A stretch of DNA of 64,000 bases from positions 30,601,501 through 30,665,500 of the forward strand of contig NC_133562.1 of NCBI RefSeq assembly GCF_048773025.1, in the 5' to 3' direction. Shown in pieces: positions 13,516 to 25,860 of the stretch (position 1 is its first letter; each line of letters starts with the position of its first letter). A model generated the notes under the pieces. It was not told the origin of the DNA. It ran no database searches and was given only the letters and a program-made list of their open reading frames with translations. Source of the DNA: Camelus bactrianus. Its lineage: Eukaryota > Chordata > Mammalia > Artiodactyla > Camelidae. Both the position numbers and the translations under genes were made by a program.

Positions 13516-15298
13516 CTTTTCAGTTGCAAACTCCACTCCATACATATATAAAGGTAGGTACTAGCTCCAACTCGGTTTTACAGTGAAAACTGCAGGAACT
13601 TCAATCCGGCACTAGGAAACAGACTGAGAAACAAGAGTAAATGTTACTCCTGCAACCCGTTCCCTTTGGGCTAGATGAACGAACGTCTCTCCAAATGCTC
13701 AGTTCTGAGATAAGTGTGTGTGAAAGCCGTCCTTCACCTAGCTTCTATGGAACACAAAGTTTCTTTTCAGTTGCAAACTCCACTCCATACACATATATGG
13801 GGAGGTACTAGCTCCAACTCGGTTTTACAGTGAAAACTGCAGGAACTTCAAACCGGCACTTGGAAACTGACTGAGAAACCAGAGAAATAGTTTCTCCTGC
13901 AAAACGTTCCCTTTGTGCTAGATGAACGAACGTCTCTCCACATGCTCAGTTCTGAGAGATAAGTGTGTGGGAAAGCCGTGCTTCATCTAGTTTGATGGGA
14001 ACACAAAGTTCCTTTTCAGTTGCAAACTCCACTCCATACATATATATGGGGAGGTACAAGCTCCAACTCGGTTTTACAGTGAAAACTGCAGGAACTTCAA
14101 ACCGGCAGTAGGAAACAGACTGAGAAACCAGAGTAAATGTTTCTCCAGCAACCCGTTCCCTTTTTGCTAGATGAACGAACGTCTCTCCACATGCTGAGTT
14201 CTGAAAGATAAGTGTGTGTGAAAGCCGTCCTTCACCTAGCTTGTTGGGAACACAAAGTTTCTTTTCAGTTGCAAACTCCACTCCATACATATATAAAGGT
14301 AGGTACTAGCTCCAACTCGGTTTTACAGTGAAAACTGCAGGAACTTCAATCCGGCACTAGGAAACAGACTGAGAAACAAGAGTAAATGTTACTCCTGCAA
14401 CCCGTTCCCTTTGTGCTAGATGAACGAACGTCTCTCCAAATGCTCAGTTCTGAGATAAGTGTGTGTGAAAGCCGTCCTTCACCTAGCTTCTATGGAACAC
14501 AAAGTTTCTTTTCACTTGCAATCTCCAATCCATACATATATATGGGGAAGTACTTGCTCCAACTCGGTTTTACAGTGAAAACTGCAGGAACTTCAAACCG
14601 GCCGTAGGAAACAGACTGAGAAACCAGAGTAAAAGTTTCTCCTGCAACCCGTTCCCTTTGTGCTAGATGAACGAACGTCTATCCACATGTTCAGTTCTGA
14701 GAGATAAGTGTGTGTGAAAGCCGTCCTTCACCTAGCTTGTTGGAACACAATGTTTCTTTTCAATTGCAAACTCCACTCTATACATATATATGGGGAGGTA
14801 CTAGCTCCAACTTTGTTTTACAGTGAAAACTGCAGGAACTTCAAACCGGCAGTAGGAAACAGACTGAGAAACCAGAGAAAAAGTTTTCCTGCAACCCGTT
14901 TCCTTTGTGCTAGATGAACGAACGTCTCTCCACATGCTCAGTTCTGAGAGATATGTGTGTGTGAAAGCCGTCCTTCAACTAGCTCTTTGGGAACACAAAG
15001 TTCCTTTTCAGTTACAAATTCCACTCCATACATATATATAGGTAGGTACTATCTCCAACTTGTTTTTACAGTGAAAACTGCAGGAACTTCAAACCGGCAG
15101 TAGGAAACAGACTGAGAAATCAGAGTAAAAATTTCTCCAGCAACCCGTACCCTTTTTGCTAGATGAACGAACGTCTCTCCACATGCTGAGTTCTGAGAGA
15201 TAAGTGTGTGTGAAAGCCGTCCTTCACCTAGCTTGTTGGGAACACAAAGTTTCTTTTCAGTTGCAAACTCCACTCCATACATATATAAAGGTAGGTAC
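13516..15298 (+). repeat. 7-monomer HOR unit, copy 2
   Basis: Tandem partner of the preceding unit, directly abutting it. The match stops at a 'ggtactagc' versus 'ggtacaaac' difference. The array then changes phase into the 9-monomer units that follow. Confidence 0.9.
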
Positions 15299-17285
15299 AA
15301 ACTCCAACTCGGTTTTACAGTGAAAACTGCAGGAACTTCAATCCGGCACTAGGAAACAGACTGAGAAACCTGAGTAAAAGTTTCTCCTGCAACCTGTTCC
15401 CTTTGTGCTAGATGAACGAACGTCTCTCCACATGCTCAGTTCTGAGAGATATGTGGGTGTGAAAGTCATCCTTCACCTAGCTTGTTGGGAAAACAAAGTT
15501 TCTTTTCAGTTGCAAACTCCACTCCATACACATATATGGGGAGATACTAACTCCAACTCGGTTTTACAGTGAAATCTGCAGGAACTTCAAACTGGCACTA
15601 GGAAACAGACTGAGAAACAAGAGTAAATGTTACTCCTGCAACCCGTTCCCTTTATGCTAGATGAACGAACGTCTCTCCAAATGCTCAGTTCTGAGATAAG
15701 TGTGTGTGAAAGCCGTCCTTCACCTAGCTTCTATGGAACACAAAGTTTCTTTTCACTTGCAATCTCCAATCCATACATATATATGGGGAAGTACTTGCTC
15801 CAACTCGGTTTTACAGTGAAAACTGCAGGAACTTCAAACCGGCCGTAGGAAACAGACTGAGAAACCAGAGTAAAAGTTTCTCCTGCAACCCATTCCATTT
15901 GTGCTAGATGAACGAACGTCTCTCGAAATGCTCAGTTCTGAGATAAGTGTGTGTGAAAGCCGTCCTTCACCTAGCTTGTTGGGAACACAAAGTTTCTTTT
16001 CAGTTGCAAACTCCATTCCATACATATATATTGGTAGGTACTAGCTCCAACTCGGATTTACAGTAAAAACTGCAGGAACATCAAACCGGCACTAGGAAAC
16101 AGAATGAGAAACCAGAGAAAAAGTTTCTCCTGCAACCCGTTCCCTTTGTGCTAGATGAACGAACGTCTCTCCACATGCTCAGTTCTGAGAGATAATTGGG
16201 TGTGAAAGCCGTCCTTCACCTAGCTTGTTGGGAACACAAAGTTTCTTTTCACTTTCAAACTCCACTCCATACATATATATGGGCATGTACAATCTCCAAC
16301 ACGGTTTTACATGTGAAAACTGCAGGAACGTCAAACCGGCACTAGGAAACAGACTGAGAAACCAGAGTAAAAGTTTCTCCTGCAACCCGTTCCCTTTGTG
16401 CTAGATGAACGAACGTCTCTCCACATGCTCAGTTCTGAGAGATAAGTGTGTGTGAAAGCCGTCCTTCACCTAGCTTGTAGGGAACACAAAGTTTCTTTTC
16501 ATTGGCAAACTCCACTCCATACATATATAAAGGTAGGTACTAGCTCCAACTCGGTTTTACAGTGAAAACTGCAGGAACTTCAATCCGGCACTAGGAAACA
16601 GACTGAGAAACTAGAGTAAAAGTTCCTCATGCAACCCGTTCCCTTTGTGCTAGATGAACGAACGTCTCTCCACATGCTCAGTTCTGAGAGATAAGTGGGT
16701 GTGAAAGCCATCCTTCACCTAGCTTGTTGGGAACACAAAGTTTCTTTTCAGTTGCAAATTCCATTCCATACATATATATAGGTAGGTACTAGCTCCAACT
16801 CGGTTTTACAGTGAAAACAGCAGGAATATCAAACCCGCACTAGGAAACATAATGAGAAACCAGAGTAAAAGTTTCTCCGGCCTCCCGTTCCCTTTGTGCT
16901 AGATGAACGAACGTCTTTCCACATGCTCAGTTCTGACAGATAAGTGTGTGTGAAAGCCGTCCTTCACCTAGCTTGTTGGAACACAATGTTTCTTTTCAAT
17001 TGCAAACTCCACTCTATACATATATATGGGGAGGTACTAGCTCCAACTTGGTTTTACAGTGAAAACTGCAGGAACTTCAAACCGGCAGTAGGAAACAGAC
17101 TGAGAAACCAGAGAAAAAGTTTTTCCTGCAACCCGTTTCCTTTGTGCTAGATGAACGAACGTCTCTCCACATGCTCAGTTCTGAGAGATAAGTGTGTGTG
17201 AAAGCCGTCCTTCAACTAGCTCTTTGGGAACACAAAGTTCCTTTTCAGTTACAAACTCCAATCCATACATATATATAGGTAGGTA
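15049..17285 (+). repeat. 9-monomer HOR unit, copy 1 (2,237 bp)
   Basis: Nine subtypes in order recur at an offset of 2,237 bp. Shared markers include 'gataattgggtgtg' (16,190 and 18,427), 'cattggcaaactcc' (16,500 and 18,737), 'tttccggcctccc' after an 'aaaacagcaggaatatc' monomer, and 'gtctttccacatg' with 'ctgacagataag'. Differences are more frequent than in the 7-monomer pair, so this duplication looks somewhat older. Confidence 0.85.
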
Positions 17286-19522
17286 CTATCTCCAACTTGT
17301 TTTTACAGTGAAAACTGCAGGAACTTCAAACCGGCAGTAGGAAACAGACTGAGAAATCAGAGTAAAAGTTTCTCCAGCAACCCGTTCCTTTTTTGCTAGA
17401 TGAACGAACGTCTCTCCACATGCTGAGTTCTGAGAGATAAGTGTGTGTGAAAGCCGTCCTTCACCTAGCTTGTTGGGAACACAAAGTTTCTTTTCAGTTG
17501 CAAAGTCCACTCCATACATATATAAAGGTAGGTACAAGCTCCAACTCGGTTTTACAGTGAAAACTGCAGGAACTTCAATCCGGCACTAGGAAACAGACTG
17601 AGAAACCAGAGTAAAAGTTTCTCCTGCAACCTGTTCCCTTTGTGCTAGATGAACGAACGTCTCTCCACATGCGCAGTTCTGAGAGATATGTGGGTGTGAA
17701 AGTCATTCTTCACATAGCTTGTTGGGAAAACAAAGTTTCTTTTCAGTTGCAAACTCCACTCCATACACATATATGGGGAGATACTAACTCCAACTCGGTT
17801 TTACAGTGAAATCTGCAGGAACTTCAACCTGGCACTAGGAAACAGACTGAGAAACAAGAGTAAATGTTACTCCTGCAACCCGTTCCCTTTGTGCTAGATG
17901 AACGAACGTCTCTCGAAATGCTCAGTTCTGAGATAAGTGTGTGTGAAAGCCGTCCTTCACCTAGCTTCTATGGAACACAAAGTTTCTTTTCACTTGCAAT
18001 CTCAAATCCATACATATATATGGGGAAGTACTTGCTCCAACTCGGTTTTACAGTGAAAACTGCAGGAACTTCAAACCGGCCGTAGGAAACAGACTGAGAA
18101 ACCAGAGTAAAAGTTTCTCCTGCAACCCATTCCATTTGTGCTAGATGAACGAACGTCTCTCGAAATGCTCAGTTCTGAGTTAAGTGTGTGTGAAAGCCGT
18201 CCTTCACCTAGCTTGTTGGGAACACAAAGTTTCTTTTCAGTTGCAAACTCCATTCCATACATATATATTGGTAGGTACTAGCTCCAACTCGGATTTACAG
18301 TAAAAACTGCAGGAACATCAAACCGGCAATAGGAAACAGAATGAGAAACCAGAGAAAAAGTTTCTCCTGCAACCCGTTCCCTTTGTGCTAGATGAACGAA
18401 CGTCTCTCCACATGCTCAGTTCTGAGAGATAATTGGGTGTGAAAGCCGTCCTTCACCTAGCTTGTTGGGAACACAAAGTTTCTTTTCACTTTCAAACTCC
18501 ACTCCATACATATATATGGGCAGGTACAATCTCCAACACGGTTTTACATGTGAAAACTGCAGGAACGTCAAACCGGCACTAGGAAACAGACTGAGAAACC
18601 AGAGTAAAAGTTTCTCCTGCAACCCGTTCCCTTTGTGCTAGATGAACGAACGTCTCTCCACATGCTCAGTTCTGAGAGATAAGTGTGTGTGAAAGCCGTC
18701 CTTCACCTAGCTTGTAGGGAACACAAAGTTTCTTTTCATTGGCAAACTCCACTCCATACATATATAAAGGTAGGTACTAGCTCCAACTCGGTTTTACAGT
18801 GAAAACTGCAGGAACTTCAATCCGGCACTAGGAAACAGACTGAGAAACTAGAGTAAAAGTTTCTCCTGCAACCCGTTCCCTTTGTGCTAGATGAACGAAC
18901 GTCTCTCCACATGCTCAGTTCTGAGAGATAAGTGGGTGTGAAAGCCATCCTTCACCTAGCTTGTTGGGAACACAAAGTTTCTTTTCAGTTGCAAATTCCA
19001 TTCCATACATATATATAGGTAGGTACTAGCTCCAACTCGGTTTTACAGTGAAAACAGCAGGAATATCAAACCCGCACTAGGAAACATAATGAGAAACCAG
19101 AGTAAAAGTTTCTCCGGCCTCCCGTACCCTTTGTGCTAGATGAACGAACGTCTTTCCACATGCTCAGTTCTGACAGATAAGTGTGTGTGAAAGCCGTCCT
19201 TCACCTAGCTTGTTGGAACACAATGTTTCTTTTCAATTGCAAACTCCACTCTATACATATATATGGGGAGGTACTAGCTCCAACTTGGTTTTACAGTGAA
19301 AACTGCAGGAACTTCAAACCGGCAGTAGGAAACAGACTGAGAAACCAGAGAAAAAGTTTTTCCTGCAACCCGTTTCCTTTGTGCTAGATGAACGAACGTC
19401 TCTCCACATGCTCAGTTCTGAGAGATAAGTGTGTGTGAAAGCCGTCCTTCAACTAGCTCTTTGGGAACACAAAGTTCCTTTTCAGTTACAAACTCCACTC
19501 CATACATATATATAGGTAGGTA
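17286..19522 (+). repeat. 9-monomer HOR unit, copy 2
   Basis: Direct tandem partner of 15,049-17,285. A partial third iteration continues to about 20,117: the 'ccacatgcgca' and 'cacatagcttgttgggaaa' variants near 17,670-17,720 recur near 19,907-19,960. Beyond about 20,120 the order no longer follows the unit. Confidence 0.85.
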
Positions 19523-22500
19523 CTATCTCCAACTTGTTTTTACAGTGAAAACTGCAGGAACTTCAAACCGGCAGTAGGAAACAGACTGAGAAATCAGAGT
19601 AAAAGTTTCTCCAGCAACCCGTTCCTTTTTTGCTGGATCAACGAACGTCTCTCCACATGCTGAGTTCTGAGAGATAAGTGTGTGTGAAAGCCGTCCTTCA
19701 CCTAGCTTGTTGGGAACACAAAGTTTCTTTTCAGTTGCAAACTCCACTCCATACATATATAAAGGTAGGTACAAGCTCCAACTCGGTTTTACAGTGAAAA
19801 CTGCAGGAACTTCAATCCGGCACTAGGAAACAGACTGAGAAACCAGAGTAAAAGTTTCTCCTGCAACCCATTCCATTTGTGCTAGATGAACGAACGTCTC
19901 TCCACATGCGCAATTCTGAGAGATATGTGGGTGTGAAAGTCATCCTTCACATAGCTTGTTGGGAAAACAAAGTTTCTTTTCAGTTGCAAACTCCACTCCA
20001 TACACATATATGGGGAGATACTAACTCCAACTCTGTTTTACAGTGAAATCTGCAGGAACTTCAAACTGGCACTAGGAAACAGACTGAGAAACAAGAGTAA
20101 ATGTTACTCCTGCAACCCGTTCCTTTTGTGCTAGATGAACGAACGTCTATCCACATGCTCAGTTCTGAGAGATAAGTGTGTGTGAAAGCCGTCCTTCACC
20201 TAGCTTCTATGGAACACAAAGTTTCTTTTCACTTGCAATCTCCAATCCATACATATATATGGGGAAGTACTTGCTCCAACTCGGTTTTACAGTGAAAACT
20301 GCAGGAACTTCAAACCGGCCGTAGGAAACAGACTGAGAAACCAGAGTAAAAGTTTCTCCTGCAACCCATTCCATTTGTGCTAGATGAACGAACGTCTCTC
20401 CACATGCTCATTTCTGAGATAAGTGTGTGTGAAAGCCGTCCTTCACCTAGCTTGTTGGGAACACAAAGTTTCTTTTCAGTTGCAAACTCCATTCCATACA
20501 TATATATTGGTAGGTACTAGCTCCAACTCGGATTTACAGTAAAAACTGCAGGAACATCAAACCGGCACTAGGAAACAGAATGAGAAACCAGAGTAAACGT
20601 TTCTCCTGCAACCCGTTCCCTTTGTGCTAGATGAACGAACGTCTCTCCACATGCTCAGTTCTGAGAGATAAGTGGGTGTGAAAGCCGTCCTTCACCTAGC
20701 TTGTTGGGAACACAAAGTCTCTTTTCACTTTCAAACTCCACTCCATACATATATATGGGCAGGTACAATCTCCAACAAGGTTATACATGTGAAAACTGCA
20801 GGAACGTCAAACCGGCACTAGGAAACAGACTGAGAAACCAGAGTAAAATTTTCTCCTGCAACCCGTTCCCTTTGTGCTAGATGAACGAACGTCTCTCCAC
20901 ATGCTCAGTTCTGAGAGATAAGTGGGTGTGAAAGCCATCCTTCACCTAGCTTGTTGGGAATACAAAGTTTCTTTTCAGTTGCAAACTCCACTCCATACAC
21001 ATATATGGGGAGGTACAAGCTCCAACTCGGTTTTACAGTGAAAACTGCAGGAACTTCAAACCGGCACTTGGAAACAGACTGAGAAACCAGAGTAAAAGTT
21101 TCTCCTGCAACCCGTTTCCTTTGTGCTAGATGAACGAACGTCTCTCCACATGCTCAGTTCTGAGAGATAAGTGTGTGTGAAAGCCGTGCTTCACCTAGCT
21201 TGTTGGGAACACAAAGTATCTTTTCAGTTACAAACTCCACTCCATATATATATATGGGGAGTTACGAGCTCCAACTCGTTTTTACATGTGAAAACTGCAG
21301 GAACTTCAAACCGGCAGTAGGAAACAGACTGAGAAACCAGAGTAAAAATTTCTCCAGCAACCCGTCCCTTTTTGCTAGATGAACGAACGTCTCTCCACAT
21401 GCTGAGTTCTGAGAGATAAGTGTGTGTGAAAGCCGTCCTTCACCTAGCTTGTTGGGAACACAAAGTTTCTTTTCAGTTGCAAACTCCACTCCATACATAT
21501 ATAAAGGTAGGTACTACCTCCAACTCGGTTTTACAGTGAAAACTGCAGGAACTTCAATCCGGCACTAGGAAACAGACTGAGAAACCAGAGCAAAAGTTTC
21601 TCCTGCAACCTGTTCCCTTTGTGCTAGATGAACGAACGTCTCTCCACATGCTCAGTTCTGAGAGATATGTGGGTGTGAAAGTCATCCTTCACCTAGCTTG
21701 TTGGGAAAACAAAGTTTCTTTTCAGTTGGAAACTCCACTCCATACACATATATGGGGAGATACTAACTCCAACTCGGTTTTACAGTGAAATCTGCAGGAA
21801 CTTCAAACTGGCACTAGGAAACAGACTGAGAAACAAGAGTAAATGTTACACCTGCAACCCGTTCCCTTTGTGCTAGATGAACGAACGTCTCTCCAAATGC
21901 TCAGTTCTGAGATAAGTGTGTGTGAAAGCCGTCCTTCACCTAGCTTCTATGGAACACAAAGTTTCTTTTCACTTGCAATCTCCAATCCATACATATATAT
22001 GGGGAAGTACTTGCTCCAACTCGGTTTTACAGTGAAAACTGCAGGAACTTCAAACCGGCCGTAGGAAACAGACTGAGAAACCAGAGTAAAAGTTTCTCCT
22101 GCAACCCATTCCATTTGTGCTAGATGAACGAACGTCTCTCCAAATGCTCAGTTCTGAGATAAGTGTGTGTGAAAGCCGTCCTTCACTTAGCTTGTTGGGA
22201 ACACAAAGTTTCTTTTCAGTTGCAAACTCCATTCCATACATATATATTGGTAGGTACTAGCTCCAACTCGGATTTACAGTAAAAACTGCAGGAACATCAA
22301 ACCGGCACTAGGAAACAGAATGAGAAACCAGAGAAAAAGTTCCTCCTGAAAACCGTTCCCTTTGTGCTAGATGAACGAACGTCTCTCCACATGCTCAGTT
22401 CTGAGAGATAAGTGGGTGTGAAAGCCGTCCTTCACCTAGCTTGTTGGGAACACAAAGTTTCTTTTCACTTTCAAACTCCACTCCATACATATATATGGGC

Positions 22501-22596
22501 AGGTACAATCTCCAACACGGTTTTACATGTGAAAACTGCAGGAACGTCAAACCGGCACTAGGAAACAGACTGAGAAACCAGAGTAAAAGTTTCTCC
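19523..22596 (+). repeat. End of family A domain, mixed order
   Basis: About twelve monomers. After the partial third 9-monomer unit, the subtypes are those of the earlier family A cassette ('gtctatccacatg', 'cttctatggaac', 'attggtaggtac', 'gggcaggtacaatctcc') with single changes not seen elsewhere, such as 'gttatacatgtg' near 20,780 and 'acacctgcaaccc' near 21,848. No gene or other element is visible. The last A-type end 'ctcctgc' lies at about 22,594-22,600. Confidence 0.75.
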
Positions 22597-24120
22597 TGCA
22601 ACCCGTTCCCTTTGTGCTAGATGAACGAACGTATCTCCACATGCTCAGTTCTGAGAGATAAGTGTGTGTGAAAGCCGTCCTTCACCTAGCTTGTAGGGAA
22701 CACAAAGTTCCTTTTCATTTGCAAACTCCACTCCATACATATATATGGGGAGTTACGAGCTCCAACTCGGTTATACAGTGAAAACTGCAGGAACTTGAAA
22801 CCGGCACTAGGAAACAGACAGAAACCAGGGTAAAAGTTCCTCCTGCAACCCGTTCCCTTTGTGCTAGATGAACGAACGTCTCTCCACATGCTCAGTTCTG
22901 AGAGATATGTGTATGATAAAACCGTCCTTCAACTAGACTGTTGGGAACACAAAGTTTCTTTTCATTTTCAAATTCCACTCCTTACACATATATGGGGAGG
23001 TACGAGCTCCAACTCGGTTTTACAGTGAAAACTGCAGGAACTTAAAACCGGCACTAGGAAACAGACTGAGAAACCAGAGTAAAAGTTTCTCTTGCAACCC
23101 GTTCCTTTTGTGCTAGATGAACGAACGTCTCTCCACATGCTCAGTTCTGAGAAATAAGTGTGTGTGAAAGCCGTCCTTCACCTAGCTTGTTGGGAACACA
23201 AAGTTCCTTTTCATTTGCAAACTCCACTCCATACATATATATGGGGAGGTACTAGCTCCAACTCGGTTTTACAGTGAAAACTGCAGGAACTTCAAACCGG
23301 TACTAGGAAAGAGACTGAGAAACCAGAGTAAAAGTTTCTCTTGCAACCCGTTCCCTTTGTGCTAGATGAACGAACGTCTCTCCACATGCTCAGTTCTGAG
23401 AAATAAGTGTGTGTGAAAGCCGTCCTTCACCTAGCTTGTTGGGAACACAAAGTTTCTTTTCATTTTCAAACTCCACTCCATATATATATATGGGTAGGTA
23501 CTAGCTCCAACTCGCTTATACAGTGAAAACTGCAGTAACTTTAAACCGGCACTAGGAAACAGACTGAGAAACCAGAGTAAAAGTTACTCTTGCAACCCGT
23601 TCCTTTTGTGCTAGATGAACGAACGTCTCTCCACAAGCTCAGATCTGAGAGATAAGTGTGTGTGAATGCCGTCCTTCAACTAGCTTGTTGGGAACACAAA
23701 GATCCTTTTCATTTGCAAACTCCACTCCATACATATATATGGGGAGGTACTAGCTCCAACTCGGTTTTACAGTGAAAAATGCAGGAACTTCAAACCGGCA
23801 CTAGGAAAGAGACTGAGAAACCAGAGTAAAAGTTTCTCTTGCAACCCGTTCTCCTTGTGCTAGATGAACGAACGTCTCTCCACATGCTCAGTTCTGAGAG
23901 ATAAGTGTGTGTGAAAGCCGTCCTTCAACTAGCTTGTTGGGAACACAAAGATCCTTTTCAGTTGCAAACTCCAATCCATACATATATATGGGGAGGTACT
24001 AGCTCCAATTCGGTTTTACAGTGAAAACTGCAGGAACCTGAAACCGGCACTAGGAAACAGACAGAAACCAGGGTAAAAGTTCCTCCTGCAACCCGTTCCC
24101 TTTGTGCTAGATGAACGAAC
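22597..24120 (+). repeat. HOR block X, copy 1 (~6 monomers, 1,524 bp)
   Basis: First of three copies of a block that also occupies 25,826-27,349 and 27,565-29,088. I aligned several hundred bases of copies 1 and 2 directly without a mismatch. The markers 'gtatctccacatg', 'gtatgataaaaccgtcc', 'gcagtaactttaaacc' and 'ctcagatctgag' sit at matching places in all three. It is the first family B block after the A domain. Confidence 0.92.
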
Positions 24121-25860
24121 TTCTCTCCACATGCTCAGTTCTGAGAAATAAGTGTGTGTGAAAGCCGTCCTTCACCTAGCTTGTTGGGAACACAAAGTTC
24201 CTTTTCATTTGCAAACTCCACTTCATACATATATATGGGGAGGTACTAGCTCCAACTCGGTTTTACAGTGAAAACTGCAGGAACTTCAAACCGGTACTAG
24301 GAAAGAGACTGAGAAACCAGAGTAAAAGTTTCTCTTGCAACCCGTTCCCTTTGTGCTAGATGAACGAACGTCTCTCCACATCCTCAGTTCTGAGAAATAA
24401 GTGTGTGTGAAAGCCGTCCTTCACCTAGCTTGTTGGGAACACAAAGTTTCTTTTCATTTTCAAACTCCACTCCATATATATATATGGGGAGGTACTAGCT
24501 CCAACTCGCTTATACAGTGAAAACTGCAGGAACTTTAAACCGGCACTAGGAAACAGACTGAGAAACCAGAGTAAAAGTTACACTTGCAACCCGTTCCCTT
24601 TGTGCTAGATGAACGAACGTCTCTCCACAAGCTCAGATCTGAGAGATAATTGTGTGTGAATGCCGTCCTTCAACTAGCTTGTTGGGAACACAAAGATCCT
24701 TTTCATTTGCAAACTCCACTCCATACATATATATGGGGAGGTACTAGCTCCAACTCGGTTTTACAGTGAAAAATGCAGGAACTTCAAACCGGCACTAGGA
24801 AAGATACTGAGAAACCAGAGTAAAAGTTTCTCTTGCAACCCGTTCTCCTTGTGCTAGATGAACGAACGTCTCTCCACATGCTCAGTTCTGAGAGATAAGT
24901 GTGTGTGAAAGCCGTCCTTCACCTAGCTTGTTGGGAACACAAAGATCCTTTTCAGTTGCAAACTCCAATCCATACATATATATGGGGAGGTACTAGCTCC
25001 AATTCGGTTTTACAGTGAAAACTGCAGGAACCTGAAACCGGCACTAGGAAACAGACAGAAACCAGGGTAAAAATTCCTCCTGCAACCCGTTCCCTTTGTG
25101 CTAGATGAACGAACGTCTCTCCACATGCTCAGTTCTGAGAGATATGTGTATGTGAAAGCCGTCCTTCAACTAGCCTCTTCGGAACACAAAGTTTCTTTTC
25201 ATTTTCAAACTCCACTCCATACAATTATATGGGGAGGTGCGAGCTCCAACTCGGTTTTACAGTGAAAACTGCAGGAACTTCCAACCGGCACTAGGAAACA
25301 GACTGAGAATCCAGAGTAAAATTTTCTCTTGCAACCCGTTCCCTTTGTGCTAGATGAACGAACGTCTCTCCACATGCTCAGTTCTGAGAGATAAGTGTGT
25401 GTGAAAGCCGTCCTTCACCTAGCTTGTTGGGAACACAAAGTTCCTTTTCATTTGCAAACTCCACTCCATACATATATATGGGGAGATACGAGCTCCAACT
25501 CGGTTATACAGTGAAAACTGCAGGAACTTGAAACCGGCACTAGGAAACAGACAGAAACCAGGGTAAAAGTTCCTCCTGCAACCCGTTCCCTTTGTGCTAG
25601 ATGAACGAACGTCTCTCCACATGCTCAGTTCTGAGAGATATGTGTATGTGAAAACCGTCCTTCAACTAGCCTGTTGGGAACAAAAAGTTTCTATTCATTT
25701 TCAAATTCCAGTCCTTACACATATATGGGGAGGTACGAGCTCCAACTCGGTTTTACAGTGAAAACTGCAGGAACTTCAAACCGGTACTAGGAAAGAGACT
25801 GAGAAACCAGAGTAAAAGTTTCTCTTGCAACCCGTTCCCTTTGTGCTAGATGAACGAACG
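24121..25860 (+). repeat. HOR block Y, copy 1 (~7 monomers)
   Basis: Follows block X and recurs at 29,089-30,828 (offset 4,968 bp). Markers are 'aacttctctccac', 'ccactTCatacat', 'cacatcctcag', 'gataattgtgtgtg', 'aaagatactgag' and 'cctcttcggaac' with 'acaattatatgg'. X and Y together (22,597-25,860) form a 3,264-bp block repeated with no difference that I noticed. Confidence 0.9.

Larger units (their letters stand above)
1..22596 (+). repeat. Family A domain of the satellite
   Basis: About 91 monomers. Diagnostic features are the 'ctcctgcaaccc' monomer end, 'cagttgc', 'cacttgc' or 'cactttc' in the middle, and these subtypes: 'cttctatggaac'; 'attggtaggtac' with 'ggatttacagtaaaaac'; 'gggcaggtacaatctcc' with 'ttttacatgtgaaaac'; and 'tatataaaggtagg'. 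The subtypes follow one another in a largely fixed order, and the 'cttctatggaac' monomer marks recurrence (near 80, 330, 1,072, 3,062, 4,552, 6,045, 8,282, 10,518, 12,752, 14,489, 15,730, 17,966, 20,206 and 21,946). The 'ctcttgcaaccc' ending common in family B was not seen here. Confidence 0.9.
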
